Of a stretch of DNA of 64,000 nucleotides, positions 17,474 through 27,827 are shown piece by piece. Position 1 is the stretch's first letter. Each line of letters begins with the position of its first letter. The stretch comes from Anabaena sphaerica FACHB-251. Its GTDB lineage: Bacteria; Cyanobacteriota; Cyanobacteriia; Cyanobacteriales; Nostocaceae. The position numbers and the translations under genes were made by a program. The stretch is taken from positions 1 to 64,000 of the forward strand of contig NZ_JACJQU010000004.1 in the NCBI RefSeq assembly GCF_014696825.1. Direction: 5' to 3'. The notes below the pieces were generated by a model that was not told where the DNA came from, ran no database searches, and worked only from the letters and a program-made list of their open reading frames with translations.

Positions 17474-20400
17474 ATTCGCTAAATATTGATACATTTCCCA
17501 TCTTGCATTTACTTCCGCTTGCGCTTGTTCTAGCAACAACTTCGCAATTTCCGGTTTACTCTTCGTCAACATCTTAAACCGGTTCTCCTGATACATGGAT
17601 TTTTCTACCGATTCAGAAGGTGCTTTCATATCCAATTGTAAGGGATTTTTACCCTCATTTTGCAATGCCGGATTATAGCGATATAACAACCATCTTCCTG
17701 AGTCTACTAACGCCTTTTGCTGTTGTAAACCGCTGGTCATATCAATACCGTGAGCAATACAATGACTGTAGGCAATAATTAAGGATGGTCCATCAAAAGC
17801 TTCCGCTTCTAAAAATGCTTTTAATGTATGTTCATCCCGCGCACCTAAAGCGACGCTGGCAACATAAACATTACCATAAGTCATGGCCATTAAACCTAAA
17901 TCTTTTTTAGGTGCAGGTTTACCACCGGTCGCATATTTAGCAACTGCGGCTTTAGGAGTTGCTTTGGAAGATTGCCCGCCTGTGTTAGAATAAACTTCTG
18001 TATCCATGACGAGGATATTGACATTTTTACCACTGGCTAAAACGTGGTCAATTCCACCAAAGTCAATGTCATAAGCCCAGCCATCACCACCTACTATCCA
18101 AACGCTTTTCTTGACTAAATAATCAGCGAGGGATTTGAGATTTTGGATTTTTGTTTTTTGTAGAGACGTTCCATGGAACGTTTCTAAATTGTGCAACATC
18201 TCATCTAACTTTTGTTTGAGAATTGCGACTCTTTCCCGTTGTTCCCAAATATCTGCTTCGTCTTTTTGTTCAGCTTTGAGGATATCATTAACTAAATTAT
18301 CGCCGATTTCACTAGTTAATTGTTGCAATAATTCCGCTGCAAATTCCGATTGTTTATCTAAAGATAAGCGATAACCAAAACCAAATTCGGCGTTATCTTC
18401 AAATAAACTATTAGACCATGCTGGACCCCTTCCATCAGCGTTTTGACTCCAAGGAGTTGTGGGTAAATTTCCACCGTAGATAGAAGAACAACCGGTAGCG
18501 TTAGCAATGAGTGAGCGATCGCCAAATAATTGTGTTAATAATTTAAGGTAGGGTGTTTCTCCGCATCCTGCACAAGCACCGGAAAATTCAAACAACGGTT
18601 CTTGTAGTTGTTGTTGCCGAATTTGGTTTAATTTCAACTTCCTACGGTCTGGGTTGGGTAAACTCAAAAAGAAATCCCAGTTTTCCCGTTCCTGTTCTCT
18701 GATGGGTAACTGCGGACTCATATTGATGGCTTTTTTCGTCGGTTCTGCTTTATTTTTCGCAGGACAAACATTTACACAAATACTGCAACCTGTACAGTCT
18801 TCTGGTGCGACTTGAATAGTAAATTTCTGGGTAGCAAAATCTTTATATTTCGCGTTTGTTGACTTAAAAGTTGCAGGTGCATTTGCTAATTTATCCGCTT
18901 GATAAGCTTTCGCACGAATAGCAGCATGAGGACAAACCATCACACACTTACCGCACTGAACGCAGACATTTTTATCCCAAATGGGTATTTCTTCTGCAAC
19001 GTTGCGTTTTTCCCATTTCGCAGTTCCACTGGGGAAAGTTCCATCCGCAGGTAAAGCACTTACAGGTAAGTCGTCACCTTCCCATAACATGATTTTACCA
19101 AGAACATCTTCTACAAATTTCGGTGCATTTTTTTGTAGAGATGTTGCTAATTTCTCTACATCTAAAAATTCACCTTTTTCAACGAAAGGAATTTCGATTT
19201 GGTGCAGATTTTCTAAAGTGTTGTCTACAGCTTTTAAATTCATTTTGACAACTTCTGCACCTTTTTTACCATAGGTTTTTTCTATGGCTTGTTTGATTTT
19301 AGCAATGGCTTTATCCTGTGGTAATACTCCGGCTAAAGCGAAGAAACACACCTGCATAATAGTGTTAATTCTTCTACCCATCCCACTATTTTTTGCTACC
19401 TGACTAGCATTAATAGCATAAACTTTCAAGTCTTGATCGAGAATTTGTTTTTTTACTTTTCCTGGTAAATGTTCCCAAACTGTCTCTGCTTCGTAAGGAC
19501 TATTTAATAATAAAGAAGCCCCCGGTGCTGCATTTTTTAAGATATCAATTTTTTCGATGAAACCCCAGTGATGACAACCAATAAAATTAGCTTTGTCGAT
19601 GAGGTAAGTGGAACGAATTTTACTCAGTCCGAAACGCAAATGAGAAACTGTCATTGAACCGGACTTTTTAGAATCATACACAAAATAACCTTGGGCGTTA
19701 TTTTCTGTACCTTCACCGATAATTTTGATCGAGTTCTTATTTGCACCTACTGTACCATCAGAACCCAAACCATAAAACATAGCACGAACTACATTATCTG
19801 ATTCTGTCGAAAAATTGGCATCAAATTTCAAAGATGTGAAACTTACATCATCATTAATACCAATTGTAAAATGATTCCTGGGTGAATTTTGAGCAAGATT
19901 ATCAAAAACAGCTTTCACCATTGCAGGAGTAAACTCTTTAGAAGATAAACCATATCTACCACCCACAATTTTGGGAAATGTGGTTTTTTTCCATCCTTCA
20001 TAAATAGCAGTCACCACATCTAAATATAAAGGTTCTCCCGCACTTCCAGCTTCTTTTGTTCTATCAAGAACTGCGATTGATTTGACACTATTAGGTAAAG
20101 CTTCTACAAGTCTTCCTACATCAAAAGGTCGAAAAAGTCGCACTTTTAAAACTCCAACTTTTTCACCTCTTTGATTTAAATAATCAACGGTTTCATGGAC
20201 TGTTTCACAACCAGAACCCATGATAATCACTACTTGTTCTGCATCAGGTACACCATGATATTCATATAACTTGTAATATCGTCCTGTTATCTCTCCAAAT
20301 TTGTCCATGTTCTTTTGGACAATTTCTGCACAAGCATTGTAATAAGGGTTTGCACCTTCACGAGATTGAAAGTAAACATCGGGGTTTTGTGCAGTTCCTC

Positions 20401-21046
20401 TTAACACTGGTTTATCGGGGGTTAAACAGCGTTGACGATGTGCGGATATTAATTCTAAAGGAATAAGTTCCTGTAAATGTTGATCAGATAATAACTCAAC
20501 TTTCTGCACTTCATGGGAAGTTCTAAAACCATCAAAGAAGTGCATAAAAGGAACACGCGCTTCTAAAGTTGCAGCATGAGAAATTAAAGCAAAATCATGA
20601 CTTTCTTGTACAGAAGCAGAACATAATAATGCAAAACCTGTGCTTCTTGCAGCCATCACATCACTATGATCACCGAAAATAGATAAAGCGTGTGTAGCTA
20701 AAGAACGTGCAGAAACATGAAGGACAAAACTGGTTAATTCTCCTGCAATTTTGTACAAGTTGGGAATCATTAATAACAAACCCTGGGAAGCAGTGAAAGT
20801 TGTACTTAAAGCACCTGTTTGTAATGCACCATGTACCGCAGCAACCGCACCACTTTCACTTTGCATTTGGGTGACGCTAGGAATTGTACCCCATAAATTT
20901 GGTTTATTTTCTGACATCCAAGCATCAGCCCATTCACCCATTGCTGAAGATGGTGTGATAGGATAAATGGCAATTACTTCGTTTAATTTGTAAGCTACAC
21001 GCGCAACCGCTTCATTACCATCAATTGTGGCAAAAGATTTGTTCAT
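17468..21046 (-). CDS. nifJ: Pyruvate:ferredoxin/flavodoxin oxidoreductase
   Basis: A 1192-aa single-chain PFOR that converts pyruvate and CoA to acetyl-CoA and CO2, reducing ferredoxin or flavodoxin. N-terminal domain I starts AYKLNEVIAIYPITPSSAMG. Two [4Fe-4S] motifs follow: CVQCGKCVMVCPHA and CTGCSICVNVCPAKN. The C-terminal TPP domain has CAGCGET and GGDGWAYDIDFGG. An AGGAAG site precedes the ATG at 21046; the longer frame to 21112 is not needed. A ~12-residue segment before ADYLVKKSVW is encoded by a palindromic repeat (18161-18186). In cyanobacteria nifJ supports nitrogenase or dark metabolism; no other nif genes are in the window. Confidence 0.96.
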   Translation of the reverse strand: MNKSFATIDGNEAVARVAYKLNEVIAIYPITPSSAMGEWADAWMSENKPNLWGTIPSVTQMQSESGAVAAVHGALQTGALSTTFTASQGLLLMIPNLYKIAGELTSFVLHVSARSLATHALSIFGDHSDVMAARSTGFALLCSASVQESHDFALISHAATLEARVPFMHFFDGFRTSHEVQKVELLSDQHLQELIPLELISAHRQRCLTPDKPVLRGTAQNPDVYFQSREGANPYYNACAEIVQKNMDKFGEITGRYYKLYEYHGVPDAEQVVIIMGSGCETVHETVDYLNQRGEKVGVLKVRLFRPFDVGRLVEALPNSVKSIAVLDRTKEAGSAGEPLYLDVVTAIYEGWKKTTFPKIVGGRYGLSSKEFTPAMVKAVFDNLAQNSPRNHFTIGINDDVSFTSLKFDANFSTESDNVVRAMFYGLGSDGTVGANKNSIKIIGEGTENNAQGYFVYDSKKSGSMTVSHLRFGLSKIRSTYLIDKANFIGCHHWGFIEKIDILKNAAPGASLLLNSPYEAETVWEHLPGKVKKQILDQDLKVYAINASQVAKNSGMGRRINTIMQVCFFALAGVLPQDKAIAKIKQAIEKTYGKKGAEVVKMNLKAVDNTLENLHQIEIPFVEKGEFLDVEKLATSLQKNAPKFVEDVLGKIMLWEGDDLPVSALPADGTFPSGTAKWEKRNVAEEIPIWDKNVCVQCGKCVMVCPHAAIRAKAYQADKLANAPATFKSTNAKYKDFATQKFTIQVAPEDCTGCSICVNVCPAKNKAEPTKKAINMSPQLPIREQERENWDFFLSLPNPDRRKLKLNQIRQQQLQEPLFEFSGACAGCGETPYLKLLTQLFGDRSLIANATGCSSIYGGNLPTTPWSQNADGRGPAWSNSLFEDNAEFGFGYRLSLDKQSEFAAELLQQLTSEIGDNLVNDILKAEQKDEADIWEQRERVAILKQKLDEMLHNLETFHGTSLQKTKIQNLKSLADYLVKKSVWIVGGDGWAYDIDFGGIDHVLASGKNVNILVMDTEVYSNTGGQSSKATPKAAVAKYATGGKPAPKKDLGLMAMTYGNVYVASVALGARDEHTLKAFLEAEAFDGPSLIIAYSHCIAHGIDMTSGLQQQKALVDSGRWLLYRYNPALQNEGKNPLQLDMKAPSESVEKSMYQENRFKMLTKSKPEIAKLLLEQAQAEVNARWEMYQYLANR
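18161..18186. repeat. Palindromic small dispersed repeat inside nifJ
   Basis: TAGAGACGTTCC and its near-perfect complement flank a CATG centre region, with one mismatch. It is the same family as 10500-10528. It is read through in frame as part of nifJ. Confidence 0.85.
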
Positions 21047-21420
21047 GATTTTTCTTCCTGTGTCTTTTGTGGTTGTTTTAACTGTATGCAGAGAACCCAA
21101 AAAGATAAGCATTGAAAATAGCTAGAGTCAGGAAGTTAATTTGTGATATTTTCTACATTTTTATGAATTATGAATTATGAATTATTAATTATTATGACTT
21201 CTAGCCCAGCTTTTAGATATTATTATCTCCTAGACAGAATCCTATCTATTAATACATATTAATCATGTACTCAAAAAGTATAGCCTTTAAGTTATAAGGG
21301 TTTCAGATACTTAATTACTGTGGATAGGGTAGGGGTACGGGATAATTTGATCTTGGCTCAATTGGCATTTCTAAGAATTTAGGTATAATCGGTTATTCTC
21401 AAATTTGCCTTTGAGGTTAA
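21047..21420. other. Intergenic region between nifJ and the broken condensation gene
   Basis: It holds the nifJ promoter region and a heptamer STRR. No gene or RNA was recognised. Confidence 0.5.
21163..21183. repeat. Heptanucleotide STRR, (ATGAATT)3
   Basis: Three perfect ATGAATT units upstream of nifJ. Confidence 0.85.
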
Positions 21421-21933
21421 TTAACAATTAATAAATGTAAGTAGCTGCTGCATAAATCTCTCTTTAATATTATGAGCATTTTCACTGGGAATAATAGATT
21501 CTATATAACGACATATCAAGCACATTTTACCCCCTATTGTTGCTACACCTATTAATAATGGTAGAGTTTTTGGTGCTGTAGCCATTACATAAACTTCTTC
21601 TATTTGTAATTGTCCAAATTGCTGCGGAATATTGAGAATACCTAAGTTAGTAATTGCAATATCCATCATAAGATTATCCAGTAGACTCAAAATCTTGACA
21701 TTGGGTTGAGAGTCATTAGAGATTATTTCTCTAGCCATGAATACATCATTAAATAATTTCCCTTCTGTAATAACTTGATTTAATTTGTGTTTCACTTCGC
21801 GGGCTAAATCCCAAAAATCAGTATCTTTACTAACTTGATGCGAGATAATTGGACGAGTAATATATTCACCTAAATTTTCACCTATAGGAATATTTAAATA
21901 TTTGCGAATATTTATCGGTGAATGACATCTAAA

Positions 21934-23771
21934 CCCGGATTTCTCACAAGTGAGAAAAAAACACTGGGATTAACCGGATTTGAAATGATTTAATTGATAC
22001 ATTATCAAAATACCTTTAGGTGTGGGCAACTCAAAGTAAAAACCGAATAGAGTAGAGATATTTATAATACATTAAAATCAACAAATGCTGAGACTAAAAA
22101 CTTCTAGTAGTAAAAATTTACATACCAATACATGGGTTAAAATCAAGTAAAATAACCCCAAATCAGCAGCTATTAATCATAAATTTAATTAGTCCATTAT
22201 TAGCCAGGATAAGGTAGTTTAGATAAGCGATTATAAACCGTGGCAAAAATTTTCCTATAAGGGCAAGCACTACTAATTACAATTAAAATACGTCGTTTAC
22301 TAATGGTAATCACGGCTCCTAACTTCAATAATTTTGTGCGTATAGTCTCAACAGTTGCATTTTGGAATTCTGTCTTTGTTAAACATTGCTCCCGCAGAGC
22401 ATTCATCAACACATAAGCAATAGAGGCAAACCACAAACGTAATTGATTACCTTCAAATGTATGGGTACTAGTCCTATCGCTATGTAATCCTAGTTTTTGT
22501 TCTTTTAAACAATTCTCCATATTTCCGCGTGGGCAATATTTTTGAGTATAAAGTCGTCCTGGAGGAATTTTATTGATAGGAAGTGAAGTCACTACAAAGC
22601 GAGTATCAACTTCTTTCTCGCTATACTCAACTTTGGCAACAACACGACGATTGCGGCTCCAACTATCTAGTGTTTGATAGTCAAGAGAACAGTACCAAAC
22701 TGAGTTACGAACAAATGCTGTTGCATCATTTTTTAAATCTGGTGATGGAGGAAATAAGCTTTGAAAAAACTCAACTATAGGTTGAAGTTTTCCTGAGTAT
22801 TCCTGAGATGCACGATACTTTATTGATTGAGATAACTGAAGTAACCGATTATTTGGAGCAAGTCCAAATACATAATCAATTTCACTTTGAGATTCACACC
22901 AACTCATTATATCGTCTCTCGAATATGCGCTATCTCCGCGAATAATAATTTTTACATCTTTCCATTTTGAGCGGATTATTTTTATGACTCGTTGTAATTC
23001 TTCTAGCCCACCTCCTGCTGGGTCAACATTAGATGCCCGAAGTTTGGCGGCAAGTAAATGTTTTCCACAGAAAATATAAAGTGGAGTATAACAATACCCT
23101 CGATAATAAGGATTAAAAAATGTCTCTTCTTGATTTCCATGAACTAAATCATCGGTAACATCTAAATCCAAAATTATCTGTCGTGGCGGCTTTCGATACG
23201 ATTCTATAAATAGCTCAACTAGTAGTGTTTCTATTGCTGATCCATCATGTTCAATACGGTGATATCTACTATCTGCCCTTGATGATACATCTTCTGGACA
23301 ATGCTCAAGCCGATTTAAGGTACTTTTTCCAGCCAAAGTAATTGCTCCTTGTCCCGAATTAATAACTTTTCCAACCGCAAGCGAAAATATTGGATCATGA
23401 CGTAAAGTTTCGTGGTCATTTATATCCTCATAGCCCATGATTAAGCCATATATTCTTTGTGCAATTAAGCTATTAACTGGATGCAGAATTTTATTTGGCT
23501 CTCGGTAGTCTTTGAAACATCCTGCTAGTCGTGATGTTATTTCTCTTTTTCTGTCCAGTTCCGCAATTAGCGTTAGTCCTGCATCCGATGTTACAGGCTC
23601 ACCCTTGAAATTAACTATAACTGGACATGATTTTACTTGTTCAAATATGAACTTTTCCGGTATACAATCGTTTTTATTTGGGGTCATACTTCAAACTGCT
23701 GGAATTCTTTTGCAATATACATTTTGGCAGTTTTTGACCCCTATTTCTTCAAGCTTTGTGAGAAATCCGGG
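21934..23771 (-). mobile_element. IS1380-family insertion sequence, 1838 bp
   Basis: The terminal inverted repeats begin CCCGGATTTCTCACAA on both ends (left 21934, right reverse-complement from 23771). The direct target duplication is TAAA (21930-21933 and 23772-23775). A single full-length transposase gene is inside. Clean ends, an intact gene and a perfect duplication point to a recent, possibly active insertion. Confidence 0.93.
22200..23687 (-). CDS. IS1380-family transposase
   Basis: A 495-aa DDE transposase. The N-terminal signature SDAGLTLIAELDRK and IYGLIMGYEDINDH is diagnostic of the IS1380 family. Catalytic candidates are Asp174 or 176 (LDLDVTDD), Asp252 (RGDSAYS) and Glu391 (PRGNMENCLKEQK). 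The frame is uninterrupted, so the element is potentially autonomous. It sits between inverted repeats within the condensation gene, on the same strand as its host gene. Confidence 0.93.
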   Translation of the reverse strand: MTPNKNDCIPEKFIFEQVKSCPVIVNFKGEPVTSDAGLTLIAELDRKREITSRLAGCFKDYREPNKILHPVNSLIAQRIYGLIMGYEDINDHETLRHDPIFSLAVGKVINSGQGAITLAGKSTLNRLEHCPEDVSSRADSRYHRIEHDGSAIETLLVELFIESYRKPPRQIILDLDVTDDLVHGNQEETFFNPYYRGYCYTPLYIFCGKHLLAAKLRASNVDPAGGGLEELQRVIKIIRSKWKDVKIIIRGDSAYSRDDIMSWCESQSEIDYVFGLAPNNRLLQLSQSIKYRASQEYSGKLQPIVEFFQSLFPPSPDLKNDATAFVRNSVWYCSLDYQTLDSWSRNRRVVAKVEYSEKEVDTRFVVTSLPINKIPPGRLYTQKYCPRGNMENCLKEQKLGLHSDRTSTHTFEGNQLRLWFASIAYVLMNALREQCLTKTEFQNATVETIRTKLLKLGAVITISKRRILIVISSACPYRKIFATVYNRLSKLPYPG

Positions 23772-24638
23772 TAAAGGTAGTTGTTTCCTGGGCATTTATT
23801 TCTGCAAAAATAGCTAATAAGAATGCTGCGTACAAAGCACCATGCACAGAGGTTTTCTCCTTTCGACAACGGGAAATTAATTGGTTAGTATGTTTAGCTG
23901 ATATTGTCCAATTAAATAGGCTAATCTTAAAATTATCAAAATCGTCTTTTTTGTTTTTGGTGCGAAAATTTGCTGCGAAAACAGAATCACACTTTGTTGA
24001 TTCTTGTGAATGTTCATCAACTAAACTTAAATTTTTTGCTGTCTCAGGTAGAAGTTGATCAACAGGTGGTAAATCTGGTAATATGTCTTTATAACTATCT
24101 TCTTCACCAACAAATTGCAAAATATCTCTAATCAAATAAGTACCTGATATCCCATCTCCAATACAGTGATGAAAGGTAATCAAAAGGTTAGAAATATCAG
24201 GGGATAGTAACAACAACACACGTATTAATGGTGCTTGATTCCAAGACAAAGGCATGAGTAATTCTGATGTCATTTCTTGACACCAATCTTTTTCTCCTTG
24301 TCGTTCAATTACTTTTAATGGAATCGATGGTACATCTTTCTCTGAAAATTGTGGCTGATTTTCTGCATTAATGATTATTTTCACTCTCAGTCGAGAATGA
24401 CGCTGTTGTACCCAAGCTAACGCATCTTTCAATCCGTTAACGTTCAATTTCCCTGTAATAGTAACTGAGAAAGTAACGTTTTCAGGATGCTGTTGGTACC
24501 ATAACCACATAAATTTTTCTGTTGGTGCAAGAGTTCTATCCATAGGTAATTCAACAAATTTAAGTCGGATTTTACTAATTAAAAACTAGTATAATTTAAA
24601 TGCCAAAATAAAAATATTAAAAAAAATTAATCAAGAAA

Positions 24639-25079
24639 TTAACGAATATGAAAAGATTGATTTTGTTTAGGTGCAGAAGACGGACGTTGAGGTATTTGAT
24701 TTCGTATTAAAAGTAAAGGAATACTGAGCAAGCCGAAAATGATCACTGCTCCAGTCATAATCAAAACTGGCAAACGTTTAGGTCTATAATCACCTTGTTC
24801 AATTTGCCAGAAAACTTGATTGTATCTCCATGCGGCTAAAGCAATAGTAATAATCCCAAATACTACTAAAAAGATTCCCAAGTTTTCAGAGTTGACTAAG
24901 GGGTTTACAGTAGTTTCTTGTTGTGTAAAAGCAGCGTTAATTTGACGTAAAAATATACCAAATCTAGCAATTGCAAAACCAAAGCCAATTAATGCTATGG
25001 AAGTACGTAACCAAGCAAGAAAAGTTCGCTCGTTGGCTTGATGCTCTCGTATACGATCAAGATTAGGCAATTTACTCAT
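24639..25079 (-). CDS. DUF202 membrane protein (YidH family)
   Basis: A 146-aa inner-membrane protein. The motif NERTFLAWLRTSIALIGFGF at residues 17-36 is the DUF202 hallmark. It is followed by two further TM helices (about 67-85 and 104-123). DUF202 proteins are of unknown function; some are linked to membrane stress or oxygen tolerance. It lies 95 bp upstream of the broken condensation gene and in the same orientation, so it may have been in an operon with it. Confidence 0.9.
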   Translation of the reverse strand: MSKLPNLDRIREHQANERTFLAWLRTSIALIGFGFAIARFGIFLRQINAAFTQQETTVNPLVNSENLGIFLVVFGIITIALAAWRYNQVFWQIEQGDYRPKRLPVLIMTGAVIIFGLLSIPLLLIRNQIPQRPSSAPKQNQSFHIR

Positions 25080-25263
25080 TTATACCACTTATATTTCTTC
25101 ATTATCTAGTATAGAACAGTGTGTTAGGTACAATATCAAAATTTGTAATTTACAATTGCATATTGTTAACTTTAATTTATAATTAACTAAGACTGACCGT
25201 ATTTTTACTTAAAATAGCCCCGTTTTCATAGAGAATAACTTGAAATAGGAAAGAATGTAGGGT

Positions 25264-26172
25264 ATGACTTATCGAGATTTAGAAATTGAAGCTGAACTAC
25301 AACGCATGAAGAGAGATTTAAATATCTCTGGGAACAAGAAACATCATAATAATTCTGATTCTAAATTGGACGGTTTAGATGATGTTATCAATAAGTTAAA
25401 TCATCTGGTGGGAATGGAAAATGTCAAAAATGAAATCAATACGTTCATCAATTTTTTGAAAGTTCAAAAAATGCGACAGGAACAAGGTTTACCTCCTATT
25501 TCTGTCTCCTTACATTCAGTTTTCTGTGGTCCTCCGGGAACTGGTAAAACCACAGTTGCGCGTTTAATGGGTGAAATATACAAAGAATTAGGGATACTTT
25601 CCCAAGGTCATGTTGTGGAAACTGATCGATCAGGTTTGGTTGCTGGATATGTTGGACAAACAGCATTGAAAGTAGATGAAGTTGTAACATCAGCATTAGA
25701 TGGAGTATTATTTATTGATGAAGCTTACGCACTAGCACCAGCAGGTTCAGGTAAAGATTTTGGACAGGAAGCGATAGATACTTTATTAAAAAGAATGGAA
25801 GACTATCGAGATAGGTTGGTTGTAATTGTCGCTGGTTATAGTGATGAAATGTTGCATTTTATTAATGCTAATCCTGGTTTACAGTCGAGATTTAATAGAT
25901 ATTTTTATTTTGATGACTATAAACCAGAAGAACTATTAAATATTTTTGAAGGAATATGTAAGCAACAACATTATAGAATAACCCCACGAGGTAAAGAAAA
26001 ATTATTGCAACAGTTTACCAAGTTATATAATGAAAAAGATAAGAGTTTTGGAAATGGTAGACTTGTCAGAAATATCTTTGAGAAAACAATTGAAAGACAA
26101 GCTAACAGATTGGTAAAACTCAATGATGTTAACAAAGAAATGATGATGAATATTACCTGGGAAGATATTTAA
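25264..26172 (+). CDS. CbbX/SpoVK-type AAA+ ATPase
   Basis: A 302-aa AAA+ protein with Walker A GPPGTGKT (89-96), Walker B VLFIDEAY (148-155), a pore-loop-like GYVGQTA segment and an arginine finger region [10 protein letters not shown]. The compact layout with an N-terminal helical lead-in resembles CbbX, the red-type Rubisco activase, and SpoVK-like proteins. Cyanobacteria use green-type Rubisco, so CbbX activity is not implied; the client protein is unknown. It stands alone in the + direction. Confidence 0.85.
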   Translation: MTYRDLEIEAELQRMKRDLNISGNKKHHNNSDSKLDGLDDVINKLNHLVGMENVKNEINTFINFLKVQKMRQEQGLPPISVSLHSVFCGPPGTGKTTVARLMGEIYKELGILSQGHVVETDRSGLVAGYVGQTALKVDEVVTSALDGVLFIDEAYALAPAGSGKDFGQEAIDTLLKRMEDYRDRLVVIVAGYSDEMLHFINANPGLQSRFNRYFYFDDYKPEELLNIFEGICKQQHYRITPRGKEKLLQQFTKLYNEKDKSFGNGRLVRNIFEKTIERQANRLVKLNDVNKEMMMNITWEDI

Positions 26173-26199
26173 AAACTGGACAACAAGATCCCGGATGAT

Positions 26200-26385
26200 A
26201 TGGCGATATTTCAAAAAACGTCAGAGATTTATGCTGATTTAAAACAAAGAGGATTACCAATTCAAGATGCAGATATATCTATAGCAGCTACAGCTATAAT
26301 TCACGATTTCATCTTAGTTTCCCATGATTCGGATTTATCAAGAATCACAGGTTTAAAATTACAGGATTGGTTAAAAAATCAATAA
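26200..26385 (+). pseudogene. C-terminal fragment of a PIN-domain (VapC) toxin
   Basis: A 61-codon frame encodes LPIQDADISIAATAI and HDSDLSRITGLKLQDW, which match only the last third of VapC-type PIN toxins. The N-terminal catalytic Asp and the antitoxin gene are missing. It lies 27 bp after, and in the same frame as, the stop of the AAA+ gene, so it looks like a leftover from a deletion. Confidence 0.75.
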
Positions 26386-26392
26386 ATTTGCA

Positions 26393-27133
26393 TCAAAGTT
26401 TATCAGGTAAAATAGGATTAGTAATTAAACAATTATTAGCATCACATTGTTTCTGATATAATTGATTAATATAACCTTTTTGCCAAGTCAAGGGAATTTC
26501 TAATAAAGATAAGGTTCCAGTCATTCCTAAACCAAAAAATAAGAGCAGTGCTAAAAAATTAGCAGCAATATGAATTTTACGCCAAACATTGGTTTTATCC
26601 TTATAAATTTCTGGTAAAATTGCCAAAGAAAAAATCATTAATAAAGCAGCAGTTATGCCATAATAATAATGAGACATATACCATTTATTCGTTAGACGAT
26701 AAACTCCATCTTGACAACCAAGAATTACTAAACCCATACCTGTCAAAGTAGCAAATACACCACGCCAATTTTGATCTTTGGCTTTAGCTTGATATAGTAA
26801 AATTGTAGAACCTATAGTTGCGGCAAAAAGCAATACAATAAATACTACTCGAAAAGATGATTTTAGCCAAACTTGATGATCAAAAACATTGCTAAAAATA
26901 GCATAAGCTAGTGCTATTAAAACAATACCAACAACAGCACCTGTTAACCAACGACCTAATTGCACGTGTTCTTGTCCTGCAATTGGAGGGATTTTGCTTT
27001 TACCTGTGGACACAGTTTCTAAGCGACGTTGACGCACTTGTAAAGCCCGATTTATGACTATACCCATTAAAGGAAAAACTACCGTTACAGCAATTACTGG
27101 ATGTAAAAGTAAAATGATATCTTTGAGTGCCAT
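26393..27133 (-). CDS. DUF4079 membrane protein
   Basis: A 246-aa polytopic protein with about six to seven TM helices. An N-terminal LLHPVIAVTVVFPLMGIV segment and internal His residues (SHYYYGI, WRKIHIAANF) resemble the DUF4079 family found in cyanobacteria and plant chloroplasts. Conserved histidines in TM helices are reminiscent of cytochrome b561-like haem ligation, but this is not established here. The short extracellular tail has a Cys pair (KQCDANNCL). It is on the opposite strand from its left-hand neighbours. Confidence 0.75.
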   Translation of the reverse strand: MALKDIILLLHPVIAVTVVFPLMGIVINRALQVRQRRLETVSTGKSKIPPIAGQEHVQLGRWLTGAVVGIVLIALAYAIFSNVFDHQVWLKSSFRVVFIVLLFAATIGSTILLYQAKAKDQNWRGVFATLTGMGLVILGCQDGVYRLTNKWYMSHYYYGITAALLMIFSLAILPEIYKDKTNVWRKIHIAANFLALLLFFGLGMTGTLSLLEIPLTWQKGYINQLYQKQCDANNCLITNPILPDKL

Positions 27134-27226
27134 ATCACTTGGTGAAAATATTTATTGATTATTGAAGTTTGAAAAAGACACTTTAGGCACAAGACCTAAA
27201 ATGTCCTGATATTAAAATGAAAAAAG

Positions 27227-27631
27227 TTACTTGACTTCGCTAGGTTGAAATTGGCTTATTTTACCTTGTTTGATATTTACTACTACATCATAAGTAGCAC
27301 AGTAAGCAATTGTCACGTTATTAGATTTATTGTATAAATTAACTACCATACCTGCACCACCAGGTTGTACAGAAATTGGTTCTAAGTCACCAAAAAAGAA
27401 ACGACGTAATTGATCACCACTACCAAACTGACCTTTATTTTTCATCAGCATTTCAATCTTTTTTTGAGCAGTTAAGCCTGTAGAATCTTTCATTTCGGCT
27501 TTCTGCATTTGCTTAACTTCTTGGGCTGATACTTGAGCTAAATTAGGATTGATAGCTTTAAGTGGTACATCCCAAACAGTAACAATACCAGCTAGAACTA
27601 CAGTTGTAAGTAAAGAAGAAGTAAATTTCAT
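27227..27631 (-). CDS. Exported protein, function unknown
   Basis: A 134-aa protein with an N-terminal signal peptide (hydrophobic residues 5-20). The mature part contains a Gln/Lys-rich helix (EVKQMQKAEMKD) and then a small beta domain (MVVNLYNKSNNVTIAYCATYDVVV). No known domain was recognised. It lies 93 bp upstream of the DUF4079 gene on the same strand, so they may be co-transcribed. Confidence 0.6.
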   Translation of the reverse strand: MKFTSSLLTTVVLAGIVTVWDVPLKAINPNLAQVSAQEVKQMQKAEMKDSTGLTAQKKIEMLMKNKGQFGSGDQLRRFFFGDLEPISVQPGGAGMVVNLYNKSNNVTIAYCATYDVVVNIKQGKISQFQPSEVK

Positions 27632-27827
27632 TGTTTTCCTGAATTAATTTCGACTATATCAACCATCCCATCCAATACTGAAAATTATCTGAAGACTAGC
27701 CATAAATTTTCTGAATTTATTAGAAATAATAATTAATCCTCTACTCAGCATTTTTTCAGAAATACCTCACCTAAACTTCATCTAGAAAGCCTAGTATGAT
27801 GTATTGTGGCTGAATAGCACGGGATTT

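Larger units (their letters stand above)
21421..24543 (-). pseudogene. Stand-alone condensation-domain acyltransferase, disrupted by an IS element
   Basis: Two minus-strand pieces (24543-23776 and 21933-21421) rejoin perfectly in frame when the IS and one TAAA copy are removed. They restore a 426-aa protein reading through QETTTFRCHSPINIRKYL. The N-terminal piece carries the condensation-type motif HHCIGDG (residues 125-131), as in NRPS C domains and PapA or wax-ester-synthase-like acyltransferases. The C-terminal piece (from ~256) has the matching DFWDLAREVKH region. There are no NRPS or PKS genes nearby, so the substrate is unknown. Each half alone should be inactive. The ATG is at 24543. 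Confidence 0.9.

Noticed and set aside
19136-19160. Second GTAGAGATGTTGC-type palindrome inside nifJ
   Set aside because: The arms pair poorly and the encoded residues (LATSLQKNAP) look native to PFOR, so it is probably coincidence.
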